A stretch of 64,000 nt of DNA from positions 62,001 through 126,000 of the forward strand of contig CAKSEY010000004.1 of NCBI GenBank assembly GCA_934448295.1, read 5' to 3'. The stretch comes from an uncultured Oscillospiraceae bacterium. GTDB lineage: Bacteria > Bacillota > Clostridia > Oscillospirales > Ruminococcaceae. Each line of letters opens with the position of its first letter. Within the stretch, counting starts at the first letter, position 1. The notes beneath the pieces were generated by a model. That model was not told the DNA's origin. It did no database searches and saw only the letters and a list, made by a program, of their open reading frames with translations. This document shows positions 57,049 to 64,000 of this stretch, piece after piece. Position numbers and translations under genes: made by a program.

Positions 57049-57885
57049 TCAGGCATAGATCAGTCCGCCCAGGAAGCTGAGCAGGACATACAGGAACGGC
57101 GCAGTCATAATAACACTGTCGAATCGGTCGAGAACACCGCCGTGTCCGGGCATGATATTTCCGAAATCCTTCACATTGTACTCACGCTTGATCACGGAGG
57201 CGGAGAGGTCTCCCACAACCCCGACAAGCGACGCGAGCATGGAGAACGGAACAAGAACCGCATAGCTGAGCTGGTGCTCCGTCAGAATGAAGGTGTTATA
57301 GATGAAAACGGTTATCGCCGTAACAATGCCGACGGTAATAATGCCGCCGACAAGCCCCTCCACAGTCTTTTTTGGACTGATAAGCGGGCACAGCTTGTGC
57401 TTTCCGAGGAATGTACCTACAAAATATGCGCCGGAATCTCCGAACCAGGCACAGAAAAGCACGAAAAGGATCGTGAATATGCCCAGCGGCTTTCCGCACT
57501 CCGAGTACCTCAGCAGAACCATCGAGCTCATCGCCACCGGAAGCAGTCCCCCGGCAGCACCGCAGGCAAGAACCTGCTCAAACCTGACAGTTTTATGCAT
57601 TTTCAGCATGATCAGCGCAAGCACCAGCACATAGGCAAGCGCGGCCGGGACAGCCATTATTTTCAGCGGCTGTAAAATTATTATCACCGGGAACACCGCG
57701 CCGAATATAATGCAAACCCAGCGAAGGAGAGGGAATTTGTCGCACTTGATCGCACGGGTCAGTTCCCAGACGGCGACTGCCGAAAGAAACGCAATCGCAG
57801 CGGCATATACGAACACGTTATCCAAGAAAAGAATCGTGACTCCGATAACAATTCCAATGCCAGCGGAAATTAGCCTAACGCCCAT
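57049..57885 (-). CDS. cdsA: phosphatidate cytidylyltransferase
   Basis: A 278-residue membrane enzyme making CDP-diacylglycerol. Eight or so hydrophobic segments; the family signature is at the C-terminal end: SVIKREYNVKDFGNIMPGHGGVLDRFDSVIMTAPFLY, preceded by GDSGAYFVGTFLGKHKL and SPKKTVEGLVGG. Product feeds the phosphatidylglycerol that Cls (6874-8421) uses. Confidence 0.97.
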   Translation of the reverse strand: MGVRLISAGIGIVIGVTILFLDNVFVYAAAIAFLSAVAVWELTRAIKCDKFPLLRWVCIIFGAVFPVIIILQPLKIMAVPAALAYVLVLALIMLKMHKTVRFEQVLACGAAGGLLPVAMSSMVLLRYSECGKPLGIFTILFVLFCAWFGDSGAYFVGTFLGKHKLCPLISPKKTVEGLVGGIITVGIVTAITVFIYNTFILTEHQLSYAVLVPFSMLASLVGVVGDLSASVIKREYNVKDFGNIMPGHGGVLDRFDSVIMTAPFLYVLLSFLGGLIYA

Positions 57886-57906
57886 AGAATACCCTCTCTT
57901 CTGAAA

Positions 57907-58611
57907 CTACACCCCGCCGAAGCGCCTGTCACGGTCATTGAAAACCTGAATCGCGTATTCCAGATGTTTTTTTGTGAAATCAGGCCAGAGAACGTCCATA
58001 AAGACGAACTCCGCATACGCCGCCTGCCATATCATAAAGTTCGACAGTCTTTGCTCACCGCTTGGTCTGATGATCATATCAAGGGGCGGCATTTCAGCGG
58101 TATAAAGCAGATTTTCAACCGCGCTCTCGGTGATGTCCTCCGGGGAGATGTCGCCGGAAACAGCTTTTTCAGCCAGAATCCTCGCGGCGCGGGTGATTTC
58201 GTCCCTGCCGCCGTAGTTCAGCGCAACCCCTGCGATAAACCCAGTATTCCCGACCGTTGACGACTGAATATCCAGCAGCTCCGTCGTGATATCCTCGGGA
58301 AGCCCGGTGATGTCACCCAGGAAAATAAACCTGATATCCTCCCTGGCGGCTGCCCTGATATCCTTGATATACTGCCTCAGCAGGTTCATTATTCCATTGA
58401 CCTCTTCAGCCGGGCGCTTCCAGTTTTCGGTAGAAAATGCATAAAACGTCACGCATTTAATTCCGAGCTCCCTCGCCCAGTTGATAGTCTTTTTGAAAAC
58501 GGCAGCGCCCTGCTTATGACCGAAATTCCGCGGAAGCCCGCGCTTTTTTGCCCATCTGCCATTTCCGTCCATAATAATCCCGACATGCGCGGGGACGGTA
58601 TAATCAGCCAT
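57907..58611 (-). CDS. uppS: undecaprenyl pyrophosphate synthase
   Basis: A 234-residue cis-prenyltransferase forming the C55 carrier. Motifs: HVGIIMDGNGRWAKKRGLPRNFGHKQGA at the start with the catalytic Asp, CVTFYAFSTENWKRP, ALNYGGRDEI, and DMIIRPSGEQRLSNFMIWQAAYAEF. It is one base from frr upstream and 21 bases before cdsA. Confidence 0.97.
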   Translation of the reverse strand: MADYTVPAHVGIIMDGNGRWAKKRGLPRNFGHKQGAAVFKKTINWARELGIKCVTFYAFSTENWKRPAEEVNGIMNLLRQYIKDIRAAAREDIRFIFLGDITGLPEDITTELLDIQSSTVGNTGFIAGVALNYGGRDEITRAARILAEKAVSGDISPEDITESAVENLLYTAEMPPLDMIIRPSGEQRLSNFMIWQAAYAEFVFMDVLWPDFTKKHLEYAIQVFNDRDRRFGGV

Positions 58612-59165
58612 CAGATGGACATGATCTCCTTGTCCTTGTCAGCGCCCACCGCTTCAATATTCTCGATATACTTATCGGTGAGCTTCTGGATGTTCTTCTC
58701 TGCTTCCTTTAAATCGTCCTCGGTGATCTCGCTGTTCTTCTTCTTTGCCTTGAGCTTGTCAAGCGCGTCGCGGCGAACGTTGCGGACAGCTACCTTGCTC
58801 TCCTCGCAGATCTTGCTGACCTGCTTGCAGAGTTCCTTTCTGCGATCCTCGGTGAGCTGCGGGAATGCAATGCGCAGAACTCTGCCGTCATTGGTGGGGT
58901 TTATTCCCAGGTCGGAAGCCTGGATAGCCTTTTCGATGGACTTCAGCGTGGAAGCGTCAAACGGCTGTACCACTAGTATTCTTGCCTCAGAAACGGAGAT
59001 GGAAGCCATCTGGTTTACCGGAGTCTGAGCTCCGTAGTAGTCAACTGTGATCCTGTCGAGCACGGCGGGATTCGCACGGCCTGCGCGGATCGTTGCAAGC
59101 TCGCTTTCAAGCGCGGTCACGCACTTGCCCATCTTTTCCTTGGTCTTGTCGAGAATTTCTTTCAT
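58611..59165 (-). CDS. frr: ribosome recycling factor
   Basis: A 184-residue RRF, splitting post-termination ribosomes with EF-G. Domain I triple helix with LESELATIRAGRANPAVLDRI and the RVLRIAFPQLTEDRRKELCKQV segment, domain II with YYGAQTPVNQMASISV. Normal length. It sits between pyrH and uppS, the usual bacterial order. Confidence 0.98.
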   Translation of the reverse strand: MKEILDKTKEKMGKCVTALESELATIRAGRANPAVLDRITVDYYGAQTPVNQMASISVSEARILVVQPFDASTLKSIEKAIQASDLGINPTNDGRVLRIAFPQLTEDRRKELCKQVSKICEESKVAVRNVRRDALDKLKAKKKNSEITEDDLKEAEKNIQKLTDKYIENIEAVGADKDKEIMSI

Positions 59166-59186
59166 AACGGCACCTCTTTCGTGATA

Positions 59187-59915
59187 TTACTGGGGCTTAT
59201 GCTTTGTAACGAGCGTTCCGACAGTTTTGCCCATAACGGCGTCATAGATGTTGTCGGGACGGTTCAGGTCAAATACAATTATAGGAATGTTGTTTTCAGT
59301 GCAGATAGCGGCAGCGGCGCTGTCCATTACCTGGAGCTTCTTTACAAGAATGTCGTGATGCGTGATTACATCATACTTCACCGCGTCAGGGAACTTCTTC
59401 GGATCCTTGTCGTAGATTCCGTCCACCATCGTTGCTTTCAGCAGCATATCGGCGTTCAGCTCAGCCGCGCGGAGAGCCGCCGCGCTGTCCGTTGAGAAGA
59501 ACGGGTTGCCGGTTCCGCAACCGAAAATCACTACCCTGCCCTTTTCAAGATGGCGGATAGCCTTGCCGAGAATAAACGGCTCGGCAACCTGCTGCATTGT
59601 GATGGCGGTCTGTACTCTGACCGCGCAGCCCTGCTTTTCAAGCACGTCAGCAACTGCAAGTGCGTTCATTGCAGTCGCAAGCATACCAATATGGTCTGCC
59701 CTTGCTCTGTCCATGCCCTCGGAGCTTCTTCCGCGCCAGAAATTTCCGCCGCCGACTACTATGCCGATCTCCGCGCCTGCGTCAACGCACTTCTTTATGC
59801 TGGCGCAGATATTCTCGATGGTGGGAATATCCAGCCCGCTCCCCTTATCGCCGGAGAGCGCCTCGCCGCTTAATTTAAGAAGTACGCGCTTATACTTCGG
59901 AGTCTCTGTTTCCAT
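59187..59915 (-). CDS. pyrH: UMP kinase
   Basis: About 242 residues, hexameric UMP kinase of the amino acid kinase family. KRVLLKLSGEALSGD, VVGGGNFWRG, DHIGMLATAMNALAVADVLE and KATMVDGIYDKDPKKFPDA are the hallmark segments. ATG 59915 follows GGAGG; upstream in-frame codons overlap hom. rpsB and tsf, which usually precede pyrH, are replaced by hom. Confidence 0.97.
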   Translation of the reverse strand: METETPKYKRVLLKLSGEALSGDKGSGLDIPTIENICASIKKCVDAGAEIGIVVGGGNFWRGRSSEGMDRARADHIGMLATAMNALAVADVLEKQGCAVRVQTAITMQQVAEPFILGKAIRHLEKGRVVIFGCGTGNPFFSTDSAAALRAAELNADMLLKATMVDGIYDKDPKKFPDAVKYDVITHHDILVKKLQVMDSAAAAICTENNIPIIVFDLNRPDNIYDAVMGKTVGTLVTKHKPQ

Positions 59916-59961
59916 TTCGTTTCCTCCAAAAAAATCTATCAAACCATGCACCTGTGCGGTA

Positions 59962-61203
59962 TCAGTAATCAAGGACGCGGATCCTGCCGAGAATCTCAGC
60001 GCCGTCAGCGACCTTATCCATTGCAGAAACGGTGTCCTTTTCGGTCATTACATCAGTGATGAAAGCAAGCTCGTTCTCGGGCTGGTTCTTTCTGGAAAGA
60101 TATGTTACCTCGCCGAACAGAGCCTTGATGACAGCCTTGGTGACCTCGACATTTTTGGAAGCAAGTCTGATGTAGCTTGCGCTCCTGAACTCGCTGAAAT
60201 CGTTGATAAAGTCCTGCGCGCTGTCTACCCATGTAAGAGACCTGCTGGTGCCGGAGTGCTTTACAGCGGAAACTATATCGGCAACTACCGCGCTGGCAGT
60301 CGGGAGCTTACCCGCCCCCTTGCCGTAGAACACAACGTCGCCTGTTGCGTCGCCGCGGACAAGTATCGCGTTGAACACGTCGTTAACGCCCGCAAGCTGG
60401 CTCTCGTCCCTGATAACCGCCGGGAATACGCCGATGGAGATCTTGCCTGCCTCCTCGCGCTTTGCACAGCCGATAAGCTTTATCTTGCAGTCGGCGCTGT
60501 CGCAGTATGCAACGTCCTCGAGGGTTATCTTTGTGATACCCTCGGTGTGTACGCTGTCGGGATAAACGTGCTTTCCGAACGCAAGGGAAGCCAGAATGCA
60601 TATCTTGCGGCACGCGTCATGACCGTCAACGTCAGCGGAGGGGTTGCGCTCTGCATAGCCCAGCTCCTGAGCGATTTTAAGCGCCTTTTCGAAGTCCATG
60701 CCGTCGCGGATCATCTTGGTGAGAATAAAGTTGGTGGTACCGTTCAGGATACCTGCGATCTCGTCGATCTCATTGGCGGAAAGGCAGGCATGGAGCGGCT
60801 TGATTATGGGGATACCGCCGCCGACGCTTGCTTCAAAAAAGAAGTTCACGTTCTTCTCCTTGGCAACGGCGAGAAGCTCCGCGCCCTTTGCCGCAACAAG
60901 CTCCTTGTTGGAGGTAACTACGCTCTTGCCGGCTTCCAGGGAGGACTTCACGAAATCGTAGGAGGGCTTGAGTCCGCCGATGACCTCGGCAACGACAGTG
61001 ACCTCGGGGTCGTTCAGGATCACGTTGAAGTCCTTTACGAACTTATCTTTGTAGGGGCTGTCATTGAAATCACGGACGTCAAGAATGTACTTGATATCCA
61101 TTTCCTGTCCTGCTTTTTTCTCAAGGCTCTCCTTGTTTTTATAGAAAACCTCGACTGTGCCTGAGCCGACAACGCCGTAACCCAGAACCGCGATCTTAGC
61201 CAT
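59962..61203 (-). CDS. hom: homoserine dehydrogenase
   Basis: About 413 residues, NAD(P)-dependent reduction of aspartate semialdehyde to homoserine for threonine and methionine. Rossmann motif IAVLGYGVVGSGTVEV, then VTSNKELVAAKG, FEASVGGGIPII, GILNGTTNFIL, and DVDGHDACRKICILA with the catalytic Lys/Asp region. The last 75 residues (RLASKNVEVTKAVIKALFGEV) form an ACT-type domain, so threonine feedback is likely. ATG 61203 follows AAAGGAAG. A leader of about 200 bases precedes it. Confidence 0.96.
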   Translation of the reverse strand: MAKIAVLGYGVVGSGTVEVFYKNKESLEKKAGQEMDIKYILDVRDFNDSPYKDKFVKDFNVILNDPEVTVVAEVIGGLKPSYDFVKSSLEAGKSVVTSNKELVAAKGAELLAVAKEKNVNFFFEASVGGGIPIIKPLHACLSANEIDEIAGILNGTTNFILTKMIRDGMDFEKALKIAQELGYAERNPSADVDGHDACRKICILASLAFGKHVYPDSVHTEGITKITLEDVAYCDSADCKIKLIGCAKREEAGKISIGVFPAVIRDESQLAGVNDVFNAILVRGDATGDVVFYGKGAGKLPTASAVVADIVSAVKHSGTSRSLTWVDSAQDFINDFSEFRSASYIRLASKNVEVTKAVIKALFGEVTYLSRKNQPENELAFITDVMTEKDTVSAMDKVADGAEILGRIRVLDY

Positions 61204-61409
61204 AATCAACTTCCTTTCGATATGCGGCGCACTGCGCCGCACGAGCATTCATGCGGGCGGACTGGCAATGCTGTCAGTTTGACCCGCTGACTGCTCTAAT
61301 AAATTCTGTCAGGAAAACAACAGTCTGTGAATTCCCCGCCTGCCTAACGCTAACACGCACAGCAAGGCTTTCCGGAACCTGCGCACACCGCCGTTCTCTT
61401 TCTATTATC
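61204..61409 (-). promoter_or_regulatory. long structured 5-prime leader of hom
   Basis: About 206 bases between the predicted start site and hom. It includes a possible cysteine-rich leader peptide (61350-61388), a GTCAG/CTGAC hairpin, and a perfect strong hairpin TGCGGCGC/GCGCCGCA that ends ten bases before the ribosome-binding site. I do not recognise a T-box, S-box or lysine riboswitch. Confidence 0.45.
61350..61388 (-). CDS. possible Cys-rich leader peptide in the hom leader
   Basis: A GTG-started frame of 12 codons would read MCAGSGKPCCAC, four of 12 residues Cys, followed by TAG. A GAAAGAG stretch lies seven bases upstream. Such peptides occur in cysteine-responsive attenuation in other bacteria; the link here is speculative and the frame could be chance. 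Confidence 0.3.
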   Translation of the reverse strand: MCAGSGKPCCAC

Positions 61410-61415
61410 CATAAT

Positions 61416-61444
61416 ATTATAGCACATTAACATAATTATTGCAA
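61416..61444 (-). promoter_or_regulatory. sigma-A promoter of the hom-to-polC operon
   Basis: Minus strand TTGCAA (61444-61439), 17 bases, TATAAT (61421-61416). No other strong promoter is visible before polC. Confidence 0.7.
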
Positions 61445-61480
61445 GTAGTTTTTTATCACCCGCGCAGAAATATACGAAAT

Positions 61481-62476
61481 TTATTCTGCAAGAACATCTT
61501 CAATGGCTTTCAGTTCTTCCTGAGTGAAATCCAGATTCTGGACAGCGGCAGCGTTTTCTACGATCTGTTCCGGGCGGGAGGCTCCTATTAGCACGGTAGC
61601 GACCTTCCCACCGCGCAGGCACCAGGAAATAGCCATCTGGGACAGCTTCTGACCTCTAGCGGCGGCGATATCGTTCAGCCTCCTGACTTTGGATAGCCTT
61701 TCCTCGCTGACCTCGTTCGCTATCCATGTCCTGCCCTTCCCTATCCTGGAATCCGTCGGTATACCTTTCAGATACCTGTCGGTGAGAAGTCCCTGGTAAA
61801 GCGGCTGGAACACGGCAAGCCCTATCCCCTGAGCCTTGGCGAAATCCCGCAGTCCGTCGCTCTCTATCCAGCGGTTGAACATTGAGTAGCTCGGCTGATT
61901 CACCACGAACGGCGTGCGAAGCTCCCGGAATATTTTCATTATCCCGGCGGTCTGCTCCCTGTTGTAGTTGGAGATCCCCACATACAGCGCCTTTCCCTGC
62001 TTCACAGCATTGTCCAGGGCAAGCGCGGTTTCCTCCAACGGAGTGTTCGGGTCGAAGATGTGATGGTAGTAGATGTCAACGTAATCCAGCTTCATGCGCT
62101 TCAGCGACTGGTCAAGGGAAGCCGTCAGGTACTTGCGGGAACCGTTTCTGTCGCCGTAGGGGCCGTCCCACATCTCAAAGCCAGCTTTTGTGGAGATTAT
62201 AAGCTCGTCGCGGTAGGGGCGCAGACCCCGGTCGAGGATCCTGCCGAAATTTTCCTCCGCAGAGCCGTTATACGGATTGCCGTAATTGTTCGCCGCGTCA
62301 ATGTAAGTTATGCCGAGGTCGAACGCGGTGCGCACCATTGCCTCCATGTTGTCGAAGCTGTCCTTGTGGCTGAAATTCTGCCAGATTCCCAGCGATACAG
62401 CCGGGAGCTTTAGACCGCTGTTTCCGCAGCGGTTGTATACCATTTTTTCGTAGCGGTGTTCGTTTGGTGTGTACAA
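61481..62476 (-). CDS. aldo/keto reductase, YghZ/glyceraldehyde 3-phosphate reductase-like
   Basis: A 331-residue NADPH-dependent AKR14-type protein. The catalytic tetrad is visible in order: Asp/Tyr in YIDAANNYGNPYNGSAEENFG, Lys in IISTKAGFEMWDGPYG, His in YVDIYYHHIFDPN. It starts with TTG at 62476, placed eight bases after AAAGGAGG; the first ATG (62443) has no ribosome-binding site. Homologues reduce L-glyceraldehyde 3-phosphate or methylglyoxal; the real substrate is unknown. Confidence 0.92.
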   Translation of the reverse strand: MYTPNEHRYEKMVYNRCGNSGLKLPAVSLGIWQNFSHKDSFDNMEAMVRTAFDLGITYIDAANNYGNPYNGSAEENFGRILDRGLRPYRDELIISTKAGFEMWDGPYGDRNGSRKYLTASLDQSLKRMKLDYVDIYYHHIFDPNTPLEETALALDNAVKQGKALYVGISNYNREQTAGIMKIFRELRTPFVVNQPSYSMFNRWIESDGLRDFAKAQGIGLAVFQPLYQGLLTDRYLKGIPTDSRIGKGRTWIANEVSEERLSKVRRLNDIAAARGQKLSQMAISWCLRGGKVATVLIGASRPEQIVENAAAVQNLDFTQEELKAIEDVLAE

Positions 62477-62500
62477 TTTCTGTTCCTCCTTTTTTTAATC

Positions 62501-62529
62501 AGTATAGCATATATAAGTGAAAAATACAA
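62501..62529 (-). promoter_or_regulatory. sigma-A promoter of the aldo/keto reductase gene
   Basis: Minus strand TTGTAT (62529-62524), 17 bases, TATACT (62506-62501). Confidence 0.7.
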
Positions 62530-62540
62530 GTGCGTAATAT

Positions 62541-62572
62541 GAAAAATCTCCCGCCGCACCGGGCAGGAGATT
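62541..62572 (-). terminator. terminator after the small SH3-like gene
   Basis: Minus strand AATCTCC (62572-62566) pairs with GGAGATT (62551-62545), followed by TTTTCAT. Confidence 0.75.
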
Positions 62573-62579
62573 CATGAAC

Positions 62580-62762
62580 TTATACCTTTTCAAGCTCCTC
62601 CTCGCGGCAATAGTAGACTGCCGCCATACCGAAACCGTCCTCGTCGTCGCCGGTGTCGGTGTCGATGACGTAGGTCGTTTCTCCGCCTGCGCCGCTGATA
62701 TCGGTGATCGTGCCGATAACTCCGGTTTTCTTTATTCTTACAGTGTCGTCCATCTTAAACAT
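62580..62762 (-). CDS. small SH3/KOW-like protein of unknown function
   Basis: A 60-residue acidic protein, MFKMDDTVRIKKTGVIGTI, then a GGETTYVIDTDTG strand pair and a Glu-rich end CREEELEKV. The start pattern V-I-K-G-IGTI is typical of a short SH3-like barrel as in KOW or DUF2187-type proteins. The ATG follows GGAGGTAT. It comes two bases after the ThuA gene. No function can be given. Confidence 0.7.
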   Translation of the reverse strand: MFKMDDTVRIKKTGVIGTITDISGAGGETTYVIDTDTGDDEDGFGMAAVYYCREEELEKV

Positions 62763-62764
62763 AG

Positions 62765-63478
62765 TTATACCTCCAAAGGCGCCGGATTAGTACATTCTAT
62801 CTGCGAAGCGCCGGGTTCCGGCTTTGCCCAGTGCACCGCGTTCCCGATTATTCTCAGGACGTTTTTGTCCCTGAACGTCGGGTACTCCTCGTGACCCGGC
62901 TGGAAATAGAATATCCTGCCCGCGCCGCGCCGGTAGGTCACTCCGCTGCGGAACACCTCCCCGCCGGAAAACCAGCCCATGAAAACCACCTCGTCCGGGG
63001 TGGGAATGTCGAACGGTTCGCCGTACATTTCCTCCCGTGGAAGCTCAAAGTGCTCCGGAATACCCCGGGCTATCGGGTGGGAGGGCACCACCGTCCAGAG
63101 CCGCTCCCGGTCGCCGTGCCGCCATTTCAGGTTGCAGGAGGTCCCGCACAGTCTTTTGAACACCTTGCTGTGGTGCGCGGAATGAAGCCCTATAAAGCCC
63201 ATTCCCGCGTTTACCCGGCGGCACACGCGTTCAGCCGTTTCGTCAGAAACCTCGTCATGAGCCATGTGCCCCCACCAGATAAGAACGTCGGTCTGCGCGA
63301 GAGCTTCCTCGCTCAGCCCCTGCTGCGGGTCGTCAAGGCACGCTAGCCTTACAATCAACTCCTCGTCCTGCATGAGATAGGAGCCTATCGCCGCGTGGAT
63401 CCCCTGGGGATATATCGCCGCGACCTCCTGCTGGCATTTTTCATGCCGGAATTCGTTCCAGATAAGTACGTTGATCAC
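62765..63478 (-). CDS. ThuA-domain protein (trehalose-utilisation type)
   Basis: A 237-residue protein of the ThuA superfamily with a glutamine-amidotransferase-like flavodoxin fold: VLIWNEFRHEK, DVLIWWGHMAHDEV, MGFIGLHSAHHSKVFKRLCG, and VFRSGVTYRRGAGRIFYFQPGHEEYPTF. In rhizobia ThuA and ThuB oxidise or epimerise disaccharides at C3; related proteins occur with sugar isomerases, as here. The role is inferred from this context. Confidence 0.9.
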   Translation of the reverse strand: MINVLIWNEFRHEKCQQEVAAIYPQGIHAAIGSYLMQDEELIVRLACLDDPQQGLSEEALAQTDVLIWWGHMAHDEVSDETAERVCRRVNAGMGFIGLHSAHHSKVFKRLCGTSCNLKWRHGDRERLWTVVPSHPIARGIPEHFELPREEMYGEPFDIPTPDEVVFMGWFSGGEVFRSGVTYRRGAGRIFYFQPGHEEYPTFRDKNVLRIIGNAVHWAKPEPGASQIECTNPAPLEV

Positions 63479-63479
63479 T

Positions 63480-64000
63480 TTACACCTCCGAAAGCCAGCG
63501 CTTTACGTTCTCCGCTGAACGGCGCATATACTCCGTCTGGTCCACCGCGCCGAAGTGCTCGACTGAGAAGTCCCCGGAATAGCCGCTCCGCGCCAGCTCC
63601 TTTACTAGCGGTTCTATACCGATATATCCGCCGCCCGTTTCGCACGGGTACATTATTTCCCCGGAAATATCCGCCTTTGCATTCTTTCCGTCCCTGTCGG
63701 CGCGGGAGCTGTCGCGGCTGCGGGCTTTCAGGTGGACGTGGGATATCCTGCCGCGCAGAAGCTTGCAGGCTTCCGCAGCGCTTTCCCTGACATACGCGAA
63801 ATTTCCGGTATCCAACGTAAAGCGAAGCCCCGGCGCTCCCTCAAAAAGCCGGGAAAGCCCCGCGATATTGCAGCAGGGGGAATTCAGGTCGTCGAAGTCC
63901 TCCACCGTGACCGTTATGCCGCGCTCCGCCGCAAGTTCCGTCAGCTTCTGGAGCTGTTCGGCGCACCTGTCGAAAACGCAGTCCCGGTCGTCCCCGGGCT
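63480..64000 (-). CDS. sugar phosphate isomerase/epimerase (TIM barrel), 5-prime end outside the window
   Basis: The C-terminal 173 residues of an AP-endonuclease-2-like TIM-barrel protein. The frame continues upstream through the right edge (…CAEQLQKLTELAAERGITV). Metal-site features are LRFTLDTGNFAYV, HVHLKARS, GGGYIGIEPLVKEL and FSVEHFGAVDQTEY, giving the Glu/Asp/His set of sugar isomerases. It is one base from the ThuA gene, suggesting a shared sugar-oxidation or epimerisation route. The start and exact family cannot be judged. Confidence 0.85.
   Translation of the reverse strand, partial: PGDDRDCVFDRCAEQLQKLTELAAERGITVTVEDFDDLNSPCCNIAGLSRLFEGAPGLRFTLDTGNFAYVRESAAEACKLLRGRISHVHLKARSRDSSRADRDGKNAKADISGEIMYPCETGGGYIGIEPLVKELARSGYSGDFSVEHFGAVDQTEYMRRSAENVKRWLSEV

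Noticed and set aside
1..64000. tRNA or rRNA genes, CRISPR arrays, prophage or toxin-antitoxin modules
   Set aside because: No cloverleaf-like intergenic segment, no regularly spaced direct repeats, and no structural phage or toxin genes were seen in any gap.

Overview
The window reads as chromosome of a spore-forming, Gram-positive, plant-polysaccharide-degrading Clostridia member, most likely of the Ruminococcaceae/Oscillospiraceae. The basis is CotJABC, SpoIVA, a SipL-like protein, YabP/YabQ and an alpha/beta SASP (endospore former); PolC, short HisG plus HisZ and SpoIIIE/FtsK (Firmicutes); and two lipoprotein GH5 glucanases with a GH26 mannanase (fibre degrader). The assignment is by protein resemblance only. 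I see no rRNA or tRNA gene, prophage, complete IS or CRISPR array.

Layout. 1-2141 (-): a duplicated tail of an Rpn-type nuclease, an Rpn nuclease, and cotJABC. 2220-8421 (+): the conserved block spoVB-mazG-hup-rqcP-yabP-yabQ-divIC, then cardiolipin synthase. 8427-8606: nested hairpins with the first copy of a 106-bp repeat. 8610-19243 (-): HAD phosphatase, typA, then the six-gene run tepA-uppP-ftsK-ygiQ-MBL-DUF3006. 19365-22396 (+): sipL-spoIVA. 22458-26623 (-): SASP, PerR, carB. 26674-35190: GH5 glucanase with CBM2-like module, hpt, tcdA-GH26, AraC, SpoU methylase and a second GH5 glucanase. 35237-39985 (-): a heterodimeric ABC exporter and class II aldolase. 40040-49276 (-): the histidine operon with four non-his passengers. 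49335-61444 (-): polC-ispG-rseP-dxr-cdsA-uppS-frr-pyrH-hom (transcribed from hom). 61481-64000 (-): aldo/keto reductase, and a small SH3-like protein, ThuA protein and sugar isomerase (cut by the window edge).

Functional links. The spore genes serve mother-cell morphogenesis: SpoIVA and the SipL-like protein form the coat basement layer, YabP/YabQ and the SpoVB-type flippase relate to cortex, CotJ to the inner coat; sigma-E-like promoters are readable before spoVB and yabP. The long minus-strand operon from hom to polC joins amino-acid, isoprenoid/undecaprenyl and phospholipid synthesis, ribosome recycling and replication. The his genes make histidine from PRPP but hisC and the histidinol-phosphate phosphatase are absent here.

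Most interesting signals: (i) a three-copy interspersed hairpin repeat (two copies of exactly 106 bp at convergent gene ends, one 62-bp internally deleted copy in the tcdA leader); (ii) the his operon with a NUDIX protein, a HAM1-like pyrophosphatase, a DUF4253 protein and a membrane-anchored, degenerate ECF-sigma-like protein; (iii) a hom leader of about 200 nt with a possible cysteine-rich leader peptide; (iv) several perfect or near-perfect operator palindromes. No clear new defence or mobile system was found.
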